Source: Phalacrocorax aristotelis
Taxonomy: Eukaryota > Chordata > Aves > Suliformes > Phalacrocoracidae
Assembly (NCBI RefSeq): GCF_949628215.1
Contig: NC_134311.1
Location: forward strand, 18,910,582 to 18,974,581
Reading direction: 5' to 3'
Length of the DNA: 64,000 nucleotides
Below, piece after piece: positions 11,001-23,737 of the stretch; the first letter of the stretch is position 1; each line of letters opens with the position of its first letter. Both the position numbers and the translations under genes were made by a program. The notes below the pieces were generated by a model that saw only the letters and a list, made by a program, of their open reading frames with translations, did not search any database and was not told the origin of the DNA.

Positions 11001-14000
11001 GTAAATAACAGTGCTACTTTTATAAAACTGCAGGACAAGTCTTCTATCTACCAGGTACATTCCAGTGATGCTAAAACAGAAAACAATGAAGATTTCAGTG
11101 GACTCACTGTCCCAGCATCTTAACATAATTTAACAAACAGGATATGATAAGAAGATGCAGCTGGCTTCTTCCAGTTATGTCTTTAAGCCTGCAGCTGAAT
11201 TGTGTAAACAGTTATTTTCTCAATAATCTCTTATATGAGGAGACTTCCTTTGAATTGCATAATATGAGGCAGATAAAATGCAGTCAGCAAAAATATCATA
11301 GAGCACAAAAGGAAAACAATAGGTGCTTTCCTCTCCTCTGATTGCCAGCAGCGACATGCGTCAAGAACATGCATCACCCAGGTCTGGTCTCCCAAGGCAA
11401 TGGCTGCAAATTCAGTTGCTTCCCCACTGCTGCCTCCGAGCTTAGTGTCTCCCCTCACCACTAGTTTGGTGGGAGGTGTACACAGAAACTGCGACGGGTG
11501 ACTGGGAAAAGCAACAGTGACAAATGGCAGGGATGGAGCTGTTAACTTCACACATTTCTGAGCAATGGAGAAAGAGCTTGAAAGCAAAAGGGTGGGAAAG
11601 GTAGAAGAGGAGACAAGAAACAGTAGAAGTGGTGGAAAAAGAAAACTGGTTGAGGAGTTAATAGCAAACACTGGCCAGATAGGGAGTATTGCACCCCCAG
11701 TAAGGGGTTAAGTAGCTGGTTACAGGAAAATGAGTTGTGTTGTCTCCTTAATCTGGAAGTTATCTTTTTTTTTTTTCTGCAAAAGCATACGTTCAGTTGA
11801 TATCAGACATTGGGATAAAGAAGTTTCTCTGTCTTATTATGACCTAAAGCTTGTCACCTCTATAGAGACAATGACTCAGAATATATATATTGATAATTTG
11901 TAGTATCACATTTCCTGCAATGTGAGCATTAGATTTCACAGTACCCTAGTCATATCGATAAAAATTACCTCTAATTTAGAGTAGAACTACCAGCTGGGAA
12001 ACAAAAAGCCCACTAATAAACCCACCAACCAAAAGAATGCAGGGGAAGCTCTCTACCTCTGTCCTGGGATGTCCCTCCAGCCGGGGCTGGAGCCCCCACA
12101 CCTCCCACCCCACTGCAGCACCATGAGGAGGTAGGTTCCCAGGGGATACAGCGAGTCTAGTGTCCCTTAGAAAGACAGGGCAATCACTTAAAAAGTATGT
12201 TAGTGCAGAACGGCTGCAGGTTGAATACTAATCTGTAATTCAGATTTATCAGCTCAGTAAGGGGACACTGTCTGCCTCCACTGTCTGCCTCGCAGCACCC
12301 TGTGGCACGCTGTACTCTGGTGTTGCCTAGCACACCTGTATGTGGGATGTACTGGAAATAGCCCAGCGTAACAGCAGCTGAAGTGGCTTTCCAGGTTCCC
12401 GACCTGTCTCACACACAGCTGAGGCAGTGTTTTTTCTTTTAGGAGTTGTATGCCTGTTTCCAGTGAGCAGGTGTCTCCTCTCCACCTGCAGTTGTCTCTC
12501 CTACAAGCATGTGCTCTACAGAACAGAGTGGTTTTGGCTCAGATACAACACGGTGGGAGAAGTGACCCAACTGGGTTCATCCTATATCTACTCTTTTTTT
12601 TTTTTTAAGTTTTCCACACCTACCCACTTCCTGTATACTTGCTCCCAGCTTACTAAACCTTCATATTGGGTGCACAGTCGCAAAGGGCTTCATACGCTGA
12701 GAGGATCCATGTTTCTTCACACTCCTCCTACACAACTTCAAAGATGAACTTGTTATGGGGCATTCCAAGTAATAAGAAATCCCCACATTGACTGTATGGA
12801 CTGTCTTCTATTTTTGAGCTGTGCTATAAAAATCATCCTAGCTACAGGTTCAGCACAAGCAGAGTCACGTACTGGCCTGGTAATTTAGGCTGTGGTTAAG
12901 ATGAAGGAATGCTGTGTGTTTTGCTAATAGTATATTCTGGTTTCCTCCTGAGAGGAAAGTAGGCTGGTAACTTTTGTCTCCAATAAGACCAGCACTAGGA
13001 CACAAACACTTAAGGACATGTCCATATCCCACTTTGGCTTCTCTTACACGCCCTTATGGGAAATCATGTATATAGATGGCTCACACTGCAGTCCAGCTTA
13101 TAGCCACCCCTAAAATGATGCAATTTAATTGAATCAAAGATAATGTGGTATAGAAAGATGTAGGTGAAACAGAAAGAGAAGGCACCACAGAGACGTTCAT
13201 GGAACAAATACATACGGTCAGCAAATATCTTCTTACAAATGTCACAGTGAGGAAGTAAAAAGGTTTCATCATGACAATGCTGTGGAAGCTCTATGTGTAG
13301 CTCAGGCACACCAGGAAAAAATAATAGGAAGCTATTAGTGCCCTGGTAGCTTTTAAGAACTGTCTGGGTTTTTCTGTCAGTATTAAGCCTCTGTCTATCT
13401 CATTTATTTTACACACCCAAGTTTCAAAATTATGATCTTCTGATGAGAGTGGTAGATAAGCAATTAGCAGATACCACGCGCAGAACAAGCTACTTGTTCT
13501 GCGGTATTCCTTGGAGGCAGAAAGTGTATCATCATTTTTCCAGAGAGTCAGTGTGCTTAATTGGTACCCTCTAAAGATGGTAGACTCTTCTGGTTGCCTC
13601 TTTCCTTCCTGCTCACCCTTTTCTCCCATTCTTTGATATTTCCATAAAGCACAATTATCCCCCAGACCTGATGAAAGGGAGGCAGCATCTTCTGCCCACA
13701 TCTTGCCTGTCTCTGCAGTAAGTGTCCTGGATTTAATAAAATATGTGACAAGGGGTGACACTGCAATTCCCGTAAATGAATACTGTCTTATGTCAGAAGT
13801 GTCCTAAGTGACAAAAAGAGGTCATTTTTATGAAGACTGTCATCACCTTTTATTTTTCTTCCTGAAGAATAGTCTGAATTCCACCTTTCAATCCCTTACC
13901 AAGTCAGGATGGATGCTTGTGCAGAGTTGGCCCTGACGGTCCGGTCCAGGTGTGCAGCCACATGTAGGCAAGGCAGGGAAGGTGGATTCGTTGCATTGCA

Positions 14001-16215
14001 GAGGGTCAAATATTAGAAGCATGTTTCCCTGATCAGATTCGGTTTCACCACAGTGTTGAGAATTGTTTTGTGCAGCTCAACATCTCTCTGACTCTACCTG
14101 ATACTTGCTGGGGGAGCAAGAACAGTTCATACACTGCACCAATGCACAACACAAGCTCAATTAGGCAACCTACTTCCAGCTACTGTCTCCAAATCTCTGC
14201 TTTGGGGCAAGTTATTTCTGTGCCTGAAAGGGGCAGCTGTGTCATAGTGCCTTTGACCTGCTTCTGACTGGGGCAGCTGGATTGCCAGCCATGTTTTGGA
14301 GAAAACTGCAGAGGACAGAGTTCTGCTTCAGGCTCACAAATCTCTTCTGCACCATAGCGAGCTCAGACAGCTGCCAGGTTGCCTGCAAAGGAAAAATAGG
14401 TGAGAGATGAAATCATTGTTCTGTCTCAGCCGTCCCCACATTTTACAAAATCTTATGTTTTAAAAGGGGATGCCTCACAATCCAAGCTCTGTTTCTTTGT
14501 CTCCTGATAAAAGGTTCAGGCGAGATGGACCAAGCATCACAGACTACTCTGTTTTTCATGGAAGCTCATGTCAAACACCAAATGCCTGTGTTCACAATAC
14601 CCCACCTCCTTCTAGTTTGGGGCTGGGACATGTGAGTTACATCTTGTGCTTTTTAGCAGTTGTGTACAGGGTCCTGCCTTTCATTTAAATTGACCCTGAA
14701 GAAAATCCTAACTCATATAAATATTTTGACCTGCTGCTGAGCTATAGAAATCTATTCTTAGCAGTAAATGGTGCTATGGCAACTGTCCCTGCAATATGAC
14801 ACAGTAGCAAGAATTCTGTCTTCTTTTAATCATAACTCCCAAAATACCTGCTGCACATCCCAAGCCACCTGGTTTCCCCACCCTCTTCAGAGCCAGGGAA
14901 GCAGCTCCTTCCCAATTTATTTTTCTAGTTCAGTCTGAAGCAAAGTTATCTTGAACCAATTTAAGTAGATCTGAAATAATATACTCAGTCCCAGCTGTCA
15001 TAACCTATATTGTAGGACACTCCCCTAGCTTTTCTATGACACTTTTCCAGTTGCTCATATGATCTCTTTTCCCCTCAGGACTTTCTAAATAATTCTTTGA
15101 CATGGGATCTATCATACAATATATTCCTCTCTGTATATCCTACCAAAGGTGAGCTGTAAACTTGAAATCTTCTGTTTATACTTTTTAATCAGTATAACAT
15201 ATCAGTTATTCAGAGGTTAACACTTCTATACAAAGCCTCCTCTGACAAGAAAACCTTGTGTCTTATTAATTAATTTGTGTCCATTACAATAGGTAGACGT
15301 TTAGGAGCCCATATGTGTTGGGAGCTTGCTTTGGTTGGGACCTATCTACACTCATGCTAAGAGACTGGCTCTGCCTTAAAGAGCTGAAGACCTGGTTTTA
15401 TAAACATGCTCGGAACTAGCCATTACGCATTCAGATCTGTTAGCAATAGACCTACAGAAAAATCTGAAATGTTTCATCTCTCCCAATCCACGCTAATTAT
15501 CTACTAATTTCTCAAGTACGCTGTGGGCTCATACATGGCATCCTGCTAGTAATTGGGAGCTGCAAGTGCTGTTTGCTTGAGTACCAAGCCACCTACAAGT
15601 TTCACAGCATTTGGTGAGTAATTGAAGGATTTGTGTGTTCAGTACATCCTGTATGCTATGAATGTCTTCAAGTGGCAATACAGTGAGAGCAACAACACAG
15701 TTATTGAAAAGTTCTGCAGTTAACAGCTAAATTCATCTCTGATGTAACCCCACTGGCTTTAGCATGCTGACAACTACCCTGCAGGTGGAGAAGCAATGCA
15801 CAAGGCTGTAGGATGTAAAGGGGCTCTTCCTGCTATCCTGCTTAGGCTCTCTTTGTGCCACTGCCCTGCCAGCGTGCCACTTGTGTGTATGTGGTATTGA
15901 TATGCTGAGTCATAGCTGATAATATAATTTACAGCTCTTCAGTGGGGTCCCATAGGCATTAGAAAAGTAAATTGTCATTGCCACTATGTGGACATAAATA
16001 GAAATACTTGCCCTGATTTATCTGCCATAATATTGGTAATTTCTAATATACATTATGTTAACCTTCTTCCTCTCATAAAGGGTGTTTTAACCCTTCAGTG
16101 AGAAAGGCCATTGACAGACTAAGTATAGTGTTTTAAAATTAAGCACTGCTCCTCCAATTCTTTCTTCCTACTTTATTTTACTGATCCTGAAAAGCATTTT
16201 AAGGCAACTATCTTT
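8044..16215. other. Long non-coding stretch with homopolymer tracts
   Basis: No host gene recognised. T-runs lie at 9953-9965 (13), 10861-10872 (12), 11765-11776 (12) and 12594-12606 (13), and a short AT dinucleotide run at about 11880-11891. A GC-richer patch at about 9000-9800 holds overlapping chance frames on both strands. Frames of 146 codons (11231-11671, minus) and 156 codons (13291-13761, minus) have no recognisable domain. A possible short exon at 10647-10788 is listed separately. Confidence 0.5.
10647..10788 (+). other. Possible short exon with hydrophobic segment (speculative)
   Basis: An open stretch ends at a sequence matching the full vertebrate splice-donor consensus, AAG then GTAAGT, with the GT at 10789-10790. 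From the ATG at 10701 the frame reads MSVASAYKLLFSWCFAFTFA then VVHSLRYRE, a hydrophobic run of about 20 residues followed by Arg residues, as in a signal anchor. An ATG at 10680 is also in frame. Against it, the open frame is only about 47 codons, no homology was recognised, and such donor strings occur by chance in 64 kb. Confidence 0.12.
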
Positions 16216-16259
16216 CTTTTATGAAATGCAATTTATCTTGCTTTTATGAAATGCAATTT
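16216..16259. repeat. Short tandem duplication, 25-bp period
   Basis: The 19-base string CTTTTATGAAATGCAATTT occurs at 16216-16234 and again without mismatch at 16241-16259, separated by ATCTTG. This is one full 25-bp unit plus most of a second. The perfect match suggests a recent local duplication by slippage. Confidence 0.9.
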
Positions 16260-19200
16260 GCTGTATCTCATCTAAGTTTCCCCTACTGGAACGTAAATCC
16301 TCTAAAATATGTGCTGTTCACATTCTGTGTGTTTCTTTCAGCTTTCTGGTCATCTCCTCTCTCCACAGGAGGATGAACAATTGAAACATTAAAGCTTAGC
16401 AGGGAAAAGGGAGGGAAGGGTGAAGAAATCATGGTGCAGAGTGCTCCTCTGCCCCAGCTGTTGAGTGAGGGACCTGAGCTTCACCCTCAGCCTCTGGACC
16501 AGAGCAGTTTCACACTGTGTTGGCACCTGTTAATTGGAGCACAGATTTGAACTTGATGCTTGTGCCTCAGGTGAATGCCAGAACCATCCACCTACCCAGC
16601 CTGCCACACTGCTGTCCAGCAGGTACCGAATCATCTGCACAGAGAGGACCATCTTCAGGAGGAAAGAAAGTGGTAGCCTAACGTGCTCAGAGCAAGAATT
16701 TGGACCCTCAGCCCCCAAGGCCAGTGGTCTGTCTGCTAAGGTCTGGGGCAAGCCTCTTCACCCAGACAGCTTTGGTGTTAATCAAGCTGTACCTTCATTT
16801 ATTTATTTATTTGCCCATGTTTTGGCAAAAAACCTCATGGGCACGCTGCAGTCCCCATGGACATTGCACAGATGTGCCCTGGCAGCTCTCGCTCTGACAG
16901 CAGCACTCGTGTCATTGCAAAAACTCCCTCCCGCTGCGCCTGCATAAATAACCCTTTGTTGTGCGTGTGCATTTACGTAGTCAATCTGAGTTTTCTGAAG
17001 TTTCTGGGGATGCAGTAGGGGGAAGAAGTGTAAACCCTGCTGGGATTAACCCTGTCTGGCTGTGTGCAGATCTGCCTTCATGTGTTTTCCCAATCTGCTC
17101 CTCCCCTGCCTTCTCTCAAGCTCTCGGTTTTTCTCCCTCTCACACCCACTGGCAGAGATGAGCTGTCGCGGCAGTGACTAACTGTGTCAGCTCAGTGGCA
17201 GGATGGTGGCTCCCTCCCCTCCCCAGGCGCTTTCTGGAGGAGGCCATCAAAGCTGCAGTCTTATTGGTTTTTTTTGGTTGGGCTCCTGCATGTCTGCTAG
17301 AGACACTGGGAGCCAGCTACCCATGCACAGGGCACTGATGGCCAGCGGTGTCCAAATGAGGTGAAAGCCACGGAGGAAGTCCACATCGCCGCCTCCCCAG
17401 GACTTAAGTTTAGTCAATGCCTTATGCTTTGCATCATGCCTTTTGGTTGTTACTATCTAGCATGCATTTAGCATGTGTTTTTAACTGGATAATTATCTTA
17501 TCCTTATACTAAACATGTACTCCAGCAATCGTCATTAGCAGCACCATAGGTTCAGATCATGACATACATCTTTGAGTACTATATTTGGATGTCTTTGTCA
17601 TAAAATGCCACAGGTGTCTTGTGGAGGCCTCAGATAGTCCTTTGATGGAGTCCAGACATCCTCCTCATTGGCCCATTATCTAGTTGTTTACCAGTTGCAC
17701 TCTCAATCACCCTATTATATTAATTGCAACGTTCCAATAATTAGGTTTCCTGTTTTTCAGGCCCGTACACTGTTATTTCAGCTTGTAACTACACACAGAC
17801 CAGGAATGAGAGCTGCCAGTTTGCATCACATACCAACCAAAGGCAAACAGTTCAAACTTCCTGAGAGCACAGGAGGACATCGATGTCTGTGAGGACATCA
17901 AGCACCTCAGGGCAGCGCAGACTCTTAACTTCACCTTCCTTGCACAGAATTCCCCACCGAAGAGCAAATTTGACCCCCAGTTCCACTTCAACCTGCAAAA
18001 ATTGAGATTTCCCAATCCATTAGCCAACTGCATCATGAATACCAGCAGTAGTGGTTTCGTCTCATCTTTAGCATTTATTTTCCAAATGCTAGAAGATACT
18101 CAGTCTCTCTCACAAAAGATCTCCTGGAAACTTCTTTATTTTTTTTTCCTTCAGATCATGCCACTCAAAATCAGTTGTTCTATATGTGTCTTCCTGTAGG
18201 AATTATTTGCAATATAATTTTATTCATATAGAAATGCATTCATTTCCTATAGGAGTCATTTTAAATAAACACTTTTTATTCCACTGTATTTGCCACATTG
18301 AAATGACTGTCTCAGGCTTAGGCATTTTCCTGTCCTTGTGCAAAAATACACGATCTTGTTCAGGTTCTGAAAATACTGAAGGATCTGCTTGACACTAAAT
18401 TAAGTCTATTTACTTCCAGGCCACCCCCTCCCAACCCCACCCTTCCACCCCGCCATCCTCACCCTCTCCATTATGAGGCTTCCTACACCTTGAGTGTTTA
18501 TGCCAGTGAAGTCAGTGGAGGGATCCTTTCTGACGAATGAAGTCTTACTCATTAAGCAGCAATTTGTTGTTATATTTAGCACTGGTTTCCTCACTGAGCA
18601 GACTCTACAATGTATCCCAGAAAGCACTGTGGTTTCTGTGGGAGCTTCACATCAGTTGCTTATTAAATTCTACCTGTTGCGCATGTTCTCCACTGAGGAC
18701 TGAGCTAGAACGATGTTTCCAGTGAAGCTTTTGGGTTAGCTGGGACTGAAATTATTCCAGCTCTGGCAAATAAATAGCAGCATGGTAAGCAGTCTGGGAA
18801 CTCCAACATAGGTGACAAAAGAAAACATCAGCCCCTGAAACTGGCAATAACACTGCAAGGGGGACAGGAGCTTGGAGCTGCAGGCTACTCACTGGGTGCA
18901 CTGAGGGTAACGCTGTGCAATGATCTGCACAGGACTGCAAAAGCCAAAGACATGGCCAGGACCTCCAAAGCTAGGCCGTGTAGCTGGGACTTATCATCAG
19001 ACCATCCAGGAAAATCCTTTTTCTGGGCCGGTCTGTGCTAATGTCTCAGTGGGATGCTGAGTTTTGGTGTAAGAATGAAGGTGTGCACAGCACATGCTGA
19101 GGGGTCACAGGGCTGGGGTAAGCATGGAGCAGCAGTGGGTGAAAGAGAGGTAGAAGATGTGTGCTTGCACAATGAAGTCATTCCTCACAGGACATGCCAG

Positions 19201-22200
19201 TTTTACTGTTACTTCACGGTCTTTAGTAATACATATTTGTTCATTGCTAAGAAGAGTTTAAAAAACTATTAAAAAAATAGTGCCTGCTTTAGTTCTTGTT
19301 CAGGGAAAATGAAAGATTGGATGGGTTTTTAGGTTGAGTACACTCCCTGTTCTTATCAAATACACAGTATGTTCCCTACTCCCCATATCTTCTACAGCAT
19401 TTTTTAGTTCCTTTTAAAATACTTCTCCAACTGAGGTGCATCTGATTAACTATATCATGGTAACATTCCTCAATGACTACCCAAATAGTTCCTTCTTCTA
19501 CTCCTTCTCCTCCTTCTCCTTTTCCTACTTTCCCAGCTGAAGTGACATTTATTTTTATGTGTTGCTGGATTTGAGGCTCAAGTACCACTGAGGGCTCAGC
19601 TGAGACCTAATGCCACATTTGCACTGTTCTGAGAAACTGGGAGCGACGATTTCATATTTCTCCTTTGTTTCACAATGGACAACACTGTAAATGCTGGGGA
19701 GCTACTGGCCATAAACAACTCCTTGCCTGCAATATGAGTCATGTTCCTAAGGAGGTTTTTGTTGCCTGGAAAAAGATGATAAAGCAGATCTTCTATGTCA
19801 GTAGAAAATCCCATACATTTCTGTTCTTATTAACTACAGCAACTACTTATTTTTTCCTGCAGTGCAGCTTGGACACAATATAGTCGTACTGTTGAGAAAA
19901 GACTCAACTGGTGGAACAACAGAAAGGTCACAGCAGAAAACAGAAAATCATAACAGCTCTCTGGGAACCAGTTACTGTATCTTTTTCCAAAAAAATTCTA
20001 TATGTCAGCACTGAGCACAGAGCAATTCCTTATTTCAAAAAGGCATTAACGTACAGAGTACCAGAATAAGCATTTTATTACTGCATTGCTTTTTAATATA
20101 ACAATTTTACAGCCTAAATGCACTTCAGAAGCAATTATCTCTTGTAATATGAACTCTGGATATAATGGAGACAGAAAAAAGTATCTCTGTAATTAATGAC
20201 AACTTAAAATCTTCTGCGTCAAAAGCCCTTTGCCTGCAAGCCTCTTCACATGCAGCTATGTCTGTGAGGCTAATGCGTTTTTCATGTTTTCACATGCCAC
20301 AGCACAGGTTTGGCAAATGGGGTGCGTGGCAGCCAGCTTCCAAGGCTGAATTCCAGGAGTGCCGTGGCTGGGGCACCTCACCTTCCTGCAGCTTGGGTGC
20401 TTTGTAAATCCCAGCAACACTACATGCTTTTCCACCGGGATCTGGATGCTGGCACAAAGCCACTGATGCCTTTATCCCCAGCAATGGTCTTGACCAGGAA
20501 ATCTCTGATTTCAAGCTCCACTCCTGCCCTTCCAGGATGGGAAGGCAGCAAAATTATGTTTTCATCAACATGAGGCTGTTATTGAATTCTTCCCTGACAG
20601 AATTCTAAAACTGCCATATAATTGCACATTACATTTTAATCACCACTTAACTACATCCTTTATGAACTTTTTTGTTTCGGGAAGAGGCCCTGTTCATGCT
20701 GGGATAGAGGACTGGTGGGTATAAATTTCTGTGTTTGTCTGGAGACCCCAATGTGTATAGTCATTGTGATTAAAGATATGCTTAGTTAGCTAAGGTATAA
20801 CATATGGGGAAACATAGGCCCTTTATGGGCAGCTAACCTGGTATCAAGCATCCTAACCTCATAACAAGTTTGTTAATATGAATTAGGACTGCTTCTGCTG
20901 TAACTTCACAGAGCCAATGTGGCTGGAAAAAACATGTCCTTTCTGGCCATCATGGAAAGATATCTAGGGAAGCTGAAACCCTACTTGAATCAACTATATT
21001 TTTTTTTTCAAAGACTGTGGCTCCACCTGTGCTAAAAGGGCTAATTTGCTATCCCTACACACCAGCTTAGAAACACTGAATTTTTTTCTCTGTAGATCAG
21101 ACAATAGGCATGAACTTTCCTTAGGTGACATAGGTAGGGCTCCTAAATTCGCTGATCAACACTAACACCTTGCTAGCTAACACATTTGTACATTCCAGTT
21201 TGGAAACACCGTCCATGTCTACTGCCCACTACACAGGTCCCCCAGAGCTCAAAGCCAGAGTGCCTGTTTGGTTGCCCCACACAACTTCTGGGTAACTCAG
21301 GTTGAGGAATTACACCTAGCCACCCTTGCACCAAGTTCCGTGTTTCTTATTTGCACAGAGCATATCTAGTGCCAACTGGTGTAGCAAACTTTGGGGCTGC
21401 ACAAAGGCTAAGGCTCCCACGCACTGCTTAGTTGGACAGCTACATATACATATACCTGTCACATAAGGTGTGCAAAGAGTCATCAGCTAATTTTGAGGAA
21501 TTTTACATAAGCATATACGAACTTTCTTTTCAGAAGGATATAAGTGGAACTGATAAATACAGTTTTCAGTTTTTTTCTAAACTAAAGTTGTTGGTTGGGA
21601 AGTTATTTTACACAAAACAGTGCATCAAGTCCCTGCTTTTGCAAAAGCACAATATTATTTTTCAGGCTATTTTATGGCTGAGCATTTCTTGTTCTAATTA
21701 CCAAATTAGTGGTTGCAAGCACAAGGGAGGAATGCAATGGGCCTCTGATGTAACAGAAATCCACTGGAGTTGGAACAATCTGTTTTGATCTATAAAATTC
21801 CTACAGGGGAGGCGTAGAAGTCACAAACGTCTCAGAGCTACTTACTGGGTGAGGTAAATACTGGGTCACCACATATTTAGCAATGATAACACAAATTGCA
21901 TAAAAATACAGAGTAGGAAAAAAATCTTCCTCCAAGTTAATTCAGAGGGGGAAATAGGAAGGGGTTTGCCCGAATGTATTCCCAGTTGCTTCTCTTCATA
22001 CAGATAAAGCAGTGAATGCTCTGTTGTATTTCGTGTGCTCTAGGAGGTGACAGCGCTCAGAGAAATTCTGTAATTATTTCTCTCAGAGTCTTCCCTCTAC
22101 AGAAGGAGCTGAAAAACCACTGCAGCAATCACATTGAAAAGTTGGACTTTGGGGAGAGAAAAAAATCTGTCTTATTCTGTCTTCTTCTCCTACCTGATTG

Positions 22201-23136
22201 GTGGAATAGTATTGTGTGGTTTACAGGCATCTGCGAGATAGCAAGGTGGTACTCTAAAATTAGATTAACTGGGCATTTACCTCCTACAGCAGTGGATCAT
22301 CCTGTAATAATGAGGCAAAATCAGAACAGATGCCTCCTGGAGATTTTCTTAGGGCTTCTTTGATCTGCTGTACAGTCTCACTTTTGCCACAGAGCAAAGA
22401 AGGTCAAGGCCAGGCACTTCCTAAAGGCAAACAAACAGCTTGGACTGCCAGAGGATGCTACCCTGACTGTTTCATACCAAAGAGATGCAAACCCTAGTTA
22501 CATGCACAGAGCAGTTCACGGCTGATGTTCCTGTAGATATTTTGTCATGGTGAACAGGCCTCCAAGTCCTTGGGTATCCCAAGGGTCAAAAGCTTCAGGC
22601 ACTTCCATTACATGCTGGGGATGATTTCTAGCTGCTTGCCAGGTTGTCTCCAAGGTGTTTTAGAAAGGCTTTTTTTTTTATAAAAAGGTGCCTGCCATAC
22701 AGTGTCTGGGCTATGCAGTTTTCTAATATGATTGCCATAGCACAGCACCAAGCAGAGCCCATCTGACAGGTGGGGGGGTTCTTTTTCCAGTGAAGCCTTT
22801 TCCTGCTGACATGCAAGACCTCTTGAAGCCCAGCTGGTACTAGTACTGAAACCAGTAATGACAAGAACATCAGAGGTAAATAATAAATGAGCAGAAAACT
22901 ACAGATTTTGCTGAGCATCATGGTATGAGCAGAAGCACCAGCTAGAGCTCACCTAAAATCTCCAGTCAGGAGATAGCTCATCAAAACTGAGGGACAACCA
23001 GTGAGTTGACAAGAAATGTGTAGATCTGGTGTGTCGTGCTGTGCCTTTTGACACATGAAGCACTGGAACGTCTCTGTGTCCTGAATGGGTCCCTGCTAGA
23101 CAGAGAGGAGGAGGTCTGAGCAGAGGTAGGTGTTTC
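16260..23136. other. Non-coding stretch up to the solo LTR
   Basis: No gene or known repeat recognised. Visible items are an ATTT run near 16797-16811, a pyrimidine-rich tract at about 19491-19537 built from CTTCTC-like units, and a T-run near 20999-21008. The longest open frames (137 codons at 16534-16947 plus; 118 codons at 21432-21788 plus; 115 codons at 22016-22363 plus) show no recognisable domain. Confidence 0.5.
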
Positions 23137-23141
23137 CATAC
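23137..23141. repeat. Target-site duplication, left copy (CATAC)
   Basis: Five bases identical to those just after the LTR at 23733-23737. The perfect pair fixes both LTR borders. Confidence 0.9.
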
Positions 23142-23732
23142 TGTGCTAGTTTTAGCTGGGATAGAATTAAGTTTCTTCACAGTAGCTGGCATGGGATTCT
23201 GTTTCGGATTTGTGTTGGAAACAGTGTTGATAGCACAGAGATGTTTTAGCTATTGCTGAGCAGCGCTTACACTGAGTCAGGGCCTTTTCTGCTTCTCACC
23301 CCACCCCACCAGCGAATAACTGGGGGTGCACAAGAAGCTGGGAGGGGGCACAGCCGGGACAGCTGACCCCAACTGACCTAACGGATATTCCGTACCATAT
23401 GATGTCATGCTCAGCCTATAAAGCTGGGGGAAGAAGAAGGAAGGGGGGGACATCTGGAGCGGCGGCATTTTGTCTTCCCAACTGTTATGCATGATGGAGC
23501 CCTGCTTTCCTGGAGATGGCTGAACACCTGCCTGCTGATGGGAAAGAGTGAATTAATTCCTTGTTTTGCTTTGCTTGTGTGAGCGGCTTTTGCTTTATGT
23601 ACTAAACAGTCTTTATCTCAATCTATGAGTTTTCTTACTTTTACCCTTCCAGTTCTCTCCCTCATCCCACCTGGGGGCAGTGAGTGAGCAGCTGTGTGGG
23701 GCTGAGTTGCCAGCCAGGGTTAAACCATGACA
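23142..23732 (+). mobile_element. Solo LTR of an avian ERVL-like endogenous retrovirus
   Basis: The 591-bp block starts TGTGCTAG and ends CCATGACA, the TG...CA form of a retroviral LTR. It is flanked by a perfect 5-bp duplication, CATAC, at 23137-23141 and 23733-23737. A 5-bp duplication fits ERVL-type integration. A CRE-like TGATGTCA at about 23400-23407 and a TATA box (TATAAA) at 23417-23422 mark the end of U3. The expected ATTAAA polyadenylation signal reads ACTAAA at 23601-23606. No internal viral sequence is present, so two LTRs recombined and left one. The family is known to me as an abundant bird LTR; the exact subfamily name was not determined. Confidence 0.92.
23417..23422 (+). promoter_or_regulatory. 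TATA box of the solo LTR
   Basis: TATAAA lies just downstream of a CATATG and CRE-like TGATGTCA block inside U3. The related LTR at 49 kb has an AATAAAAG string at the matching place. Current activity is unknown. Confidence 0.6.
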
Positions 23733-23737
23733 CATAC
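23733..23737. repeat. Target-site duplication, right copy (CATAC)
   Basis: Matches 23137-23141 exactly and directly follows the terminal CA of the LTR. Confidence 0.9.

Noticed and set aside
11231-11671. 146-codon open frame on the minus strand
   Set aside because: Ser/Leu/Phe-rich translation of purine-rich plus-strand DNA; compositional.
12422-12600. Acceptor-like T-rich tract ending TTTTAG followed by an open frame
   Set aside because: No convincing donor; the frame runs into a T-run.
13291-13761. 156-codon open frame on the minus strand
   Set aside because: No recognisable family, no splice context and within chance expectation.
20700-21420. Possible old LTR with a TATAAA string near 20720
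   Set aside because: No TG/CA borders, target duplication or recognisable R/U5 part.
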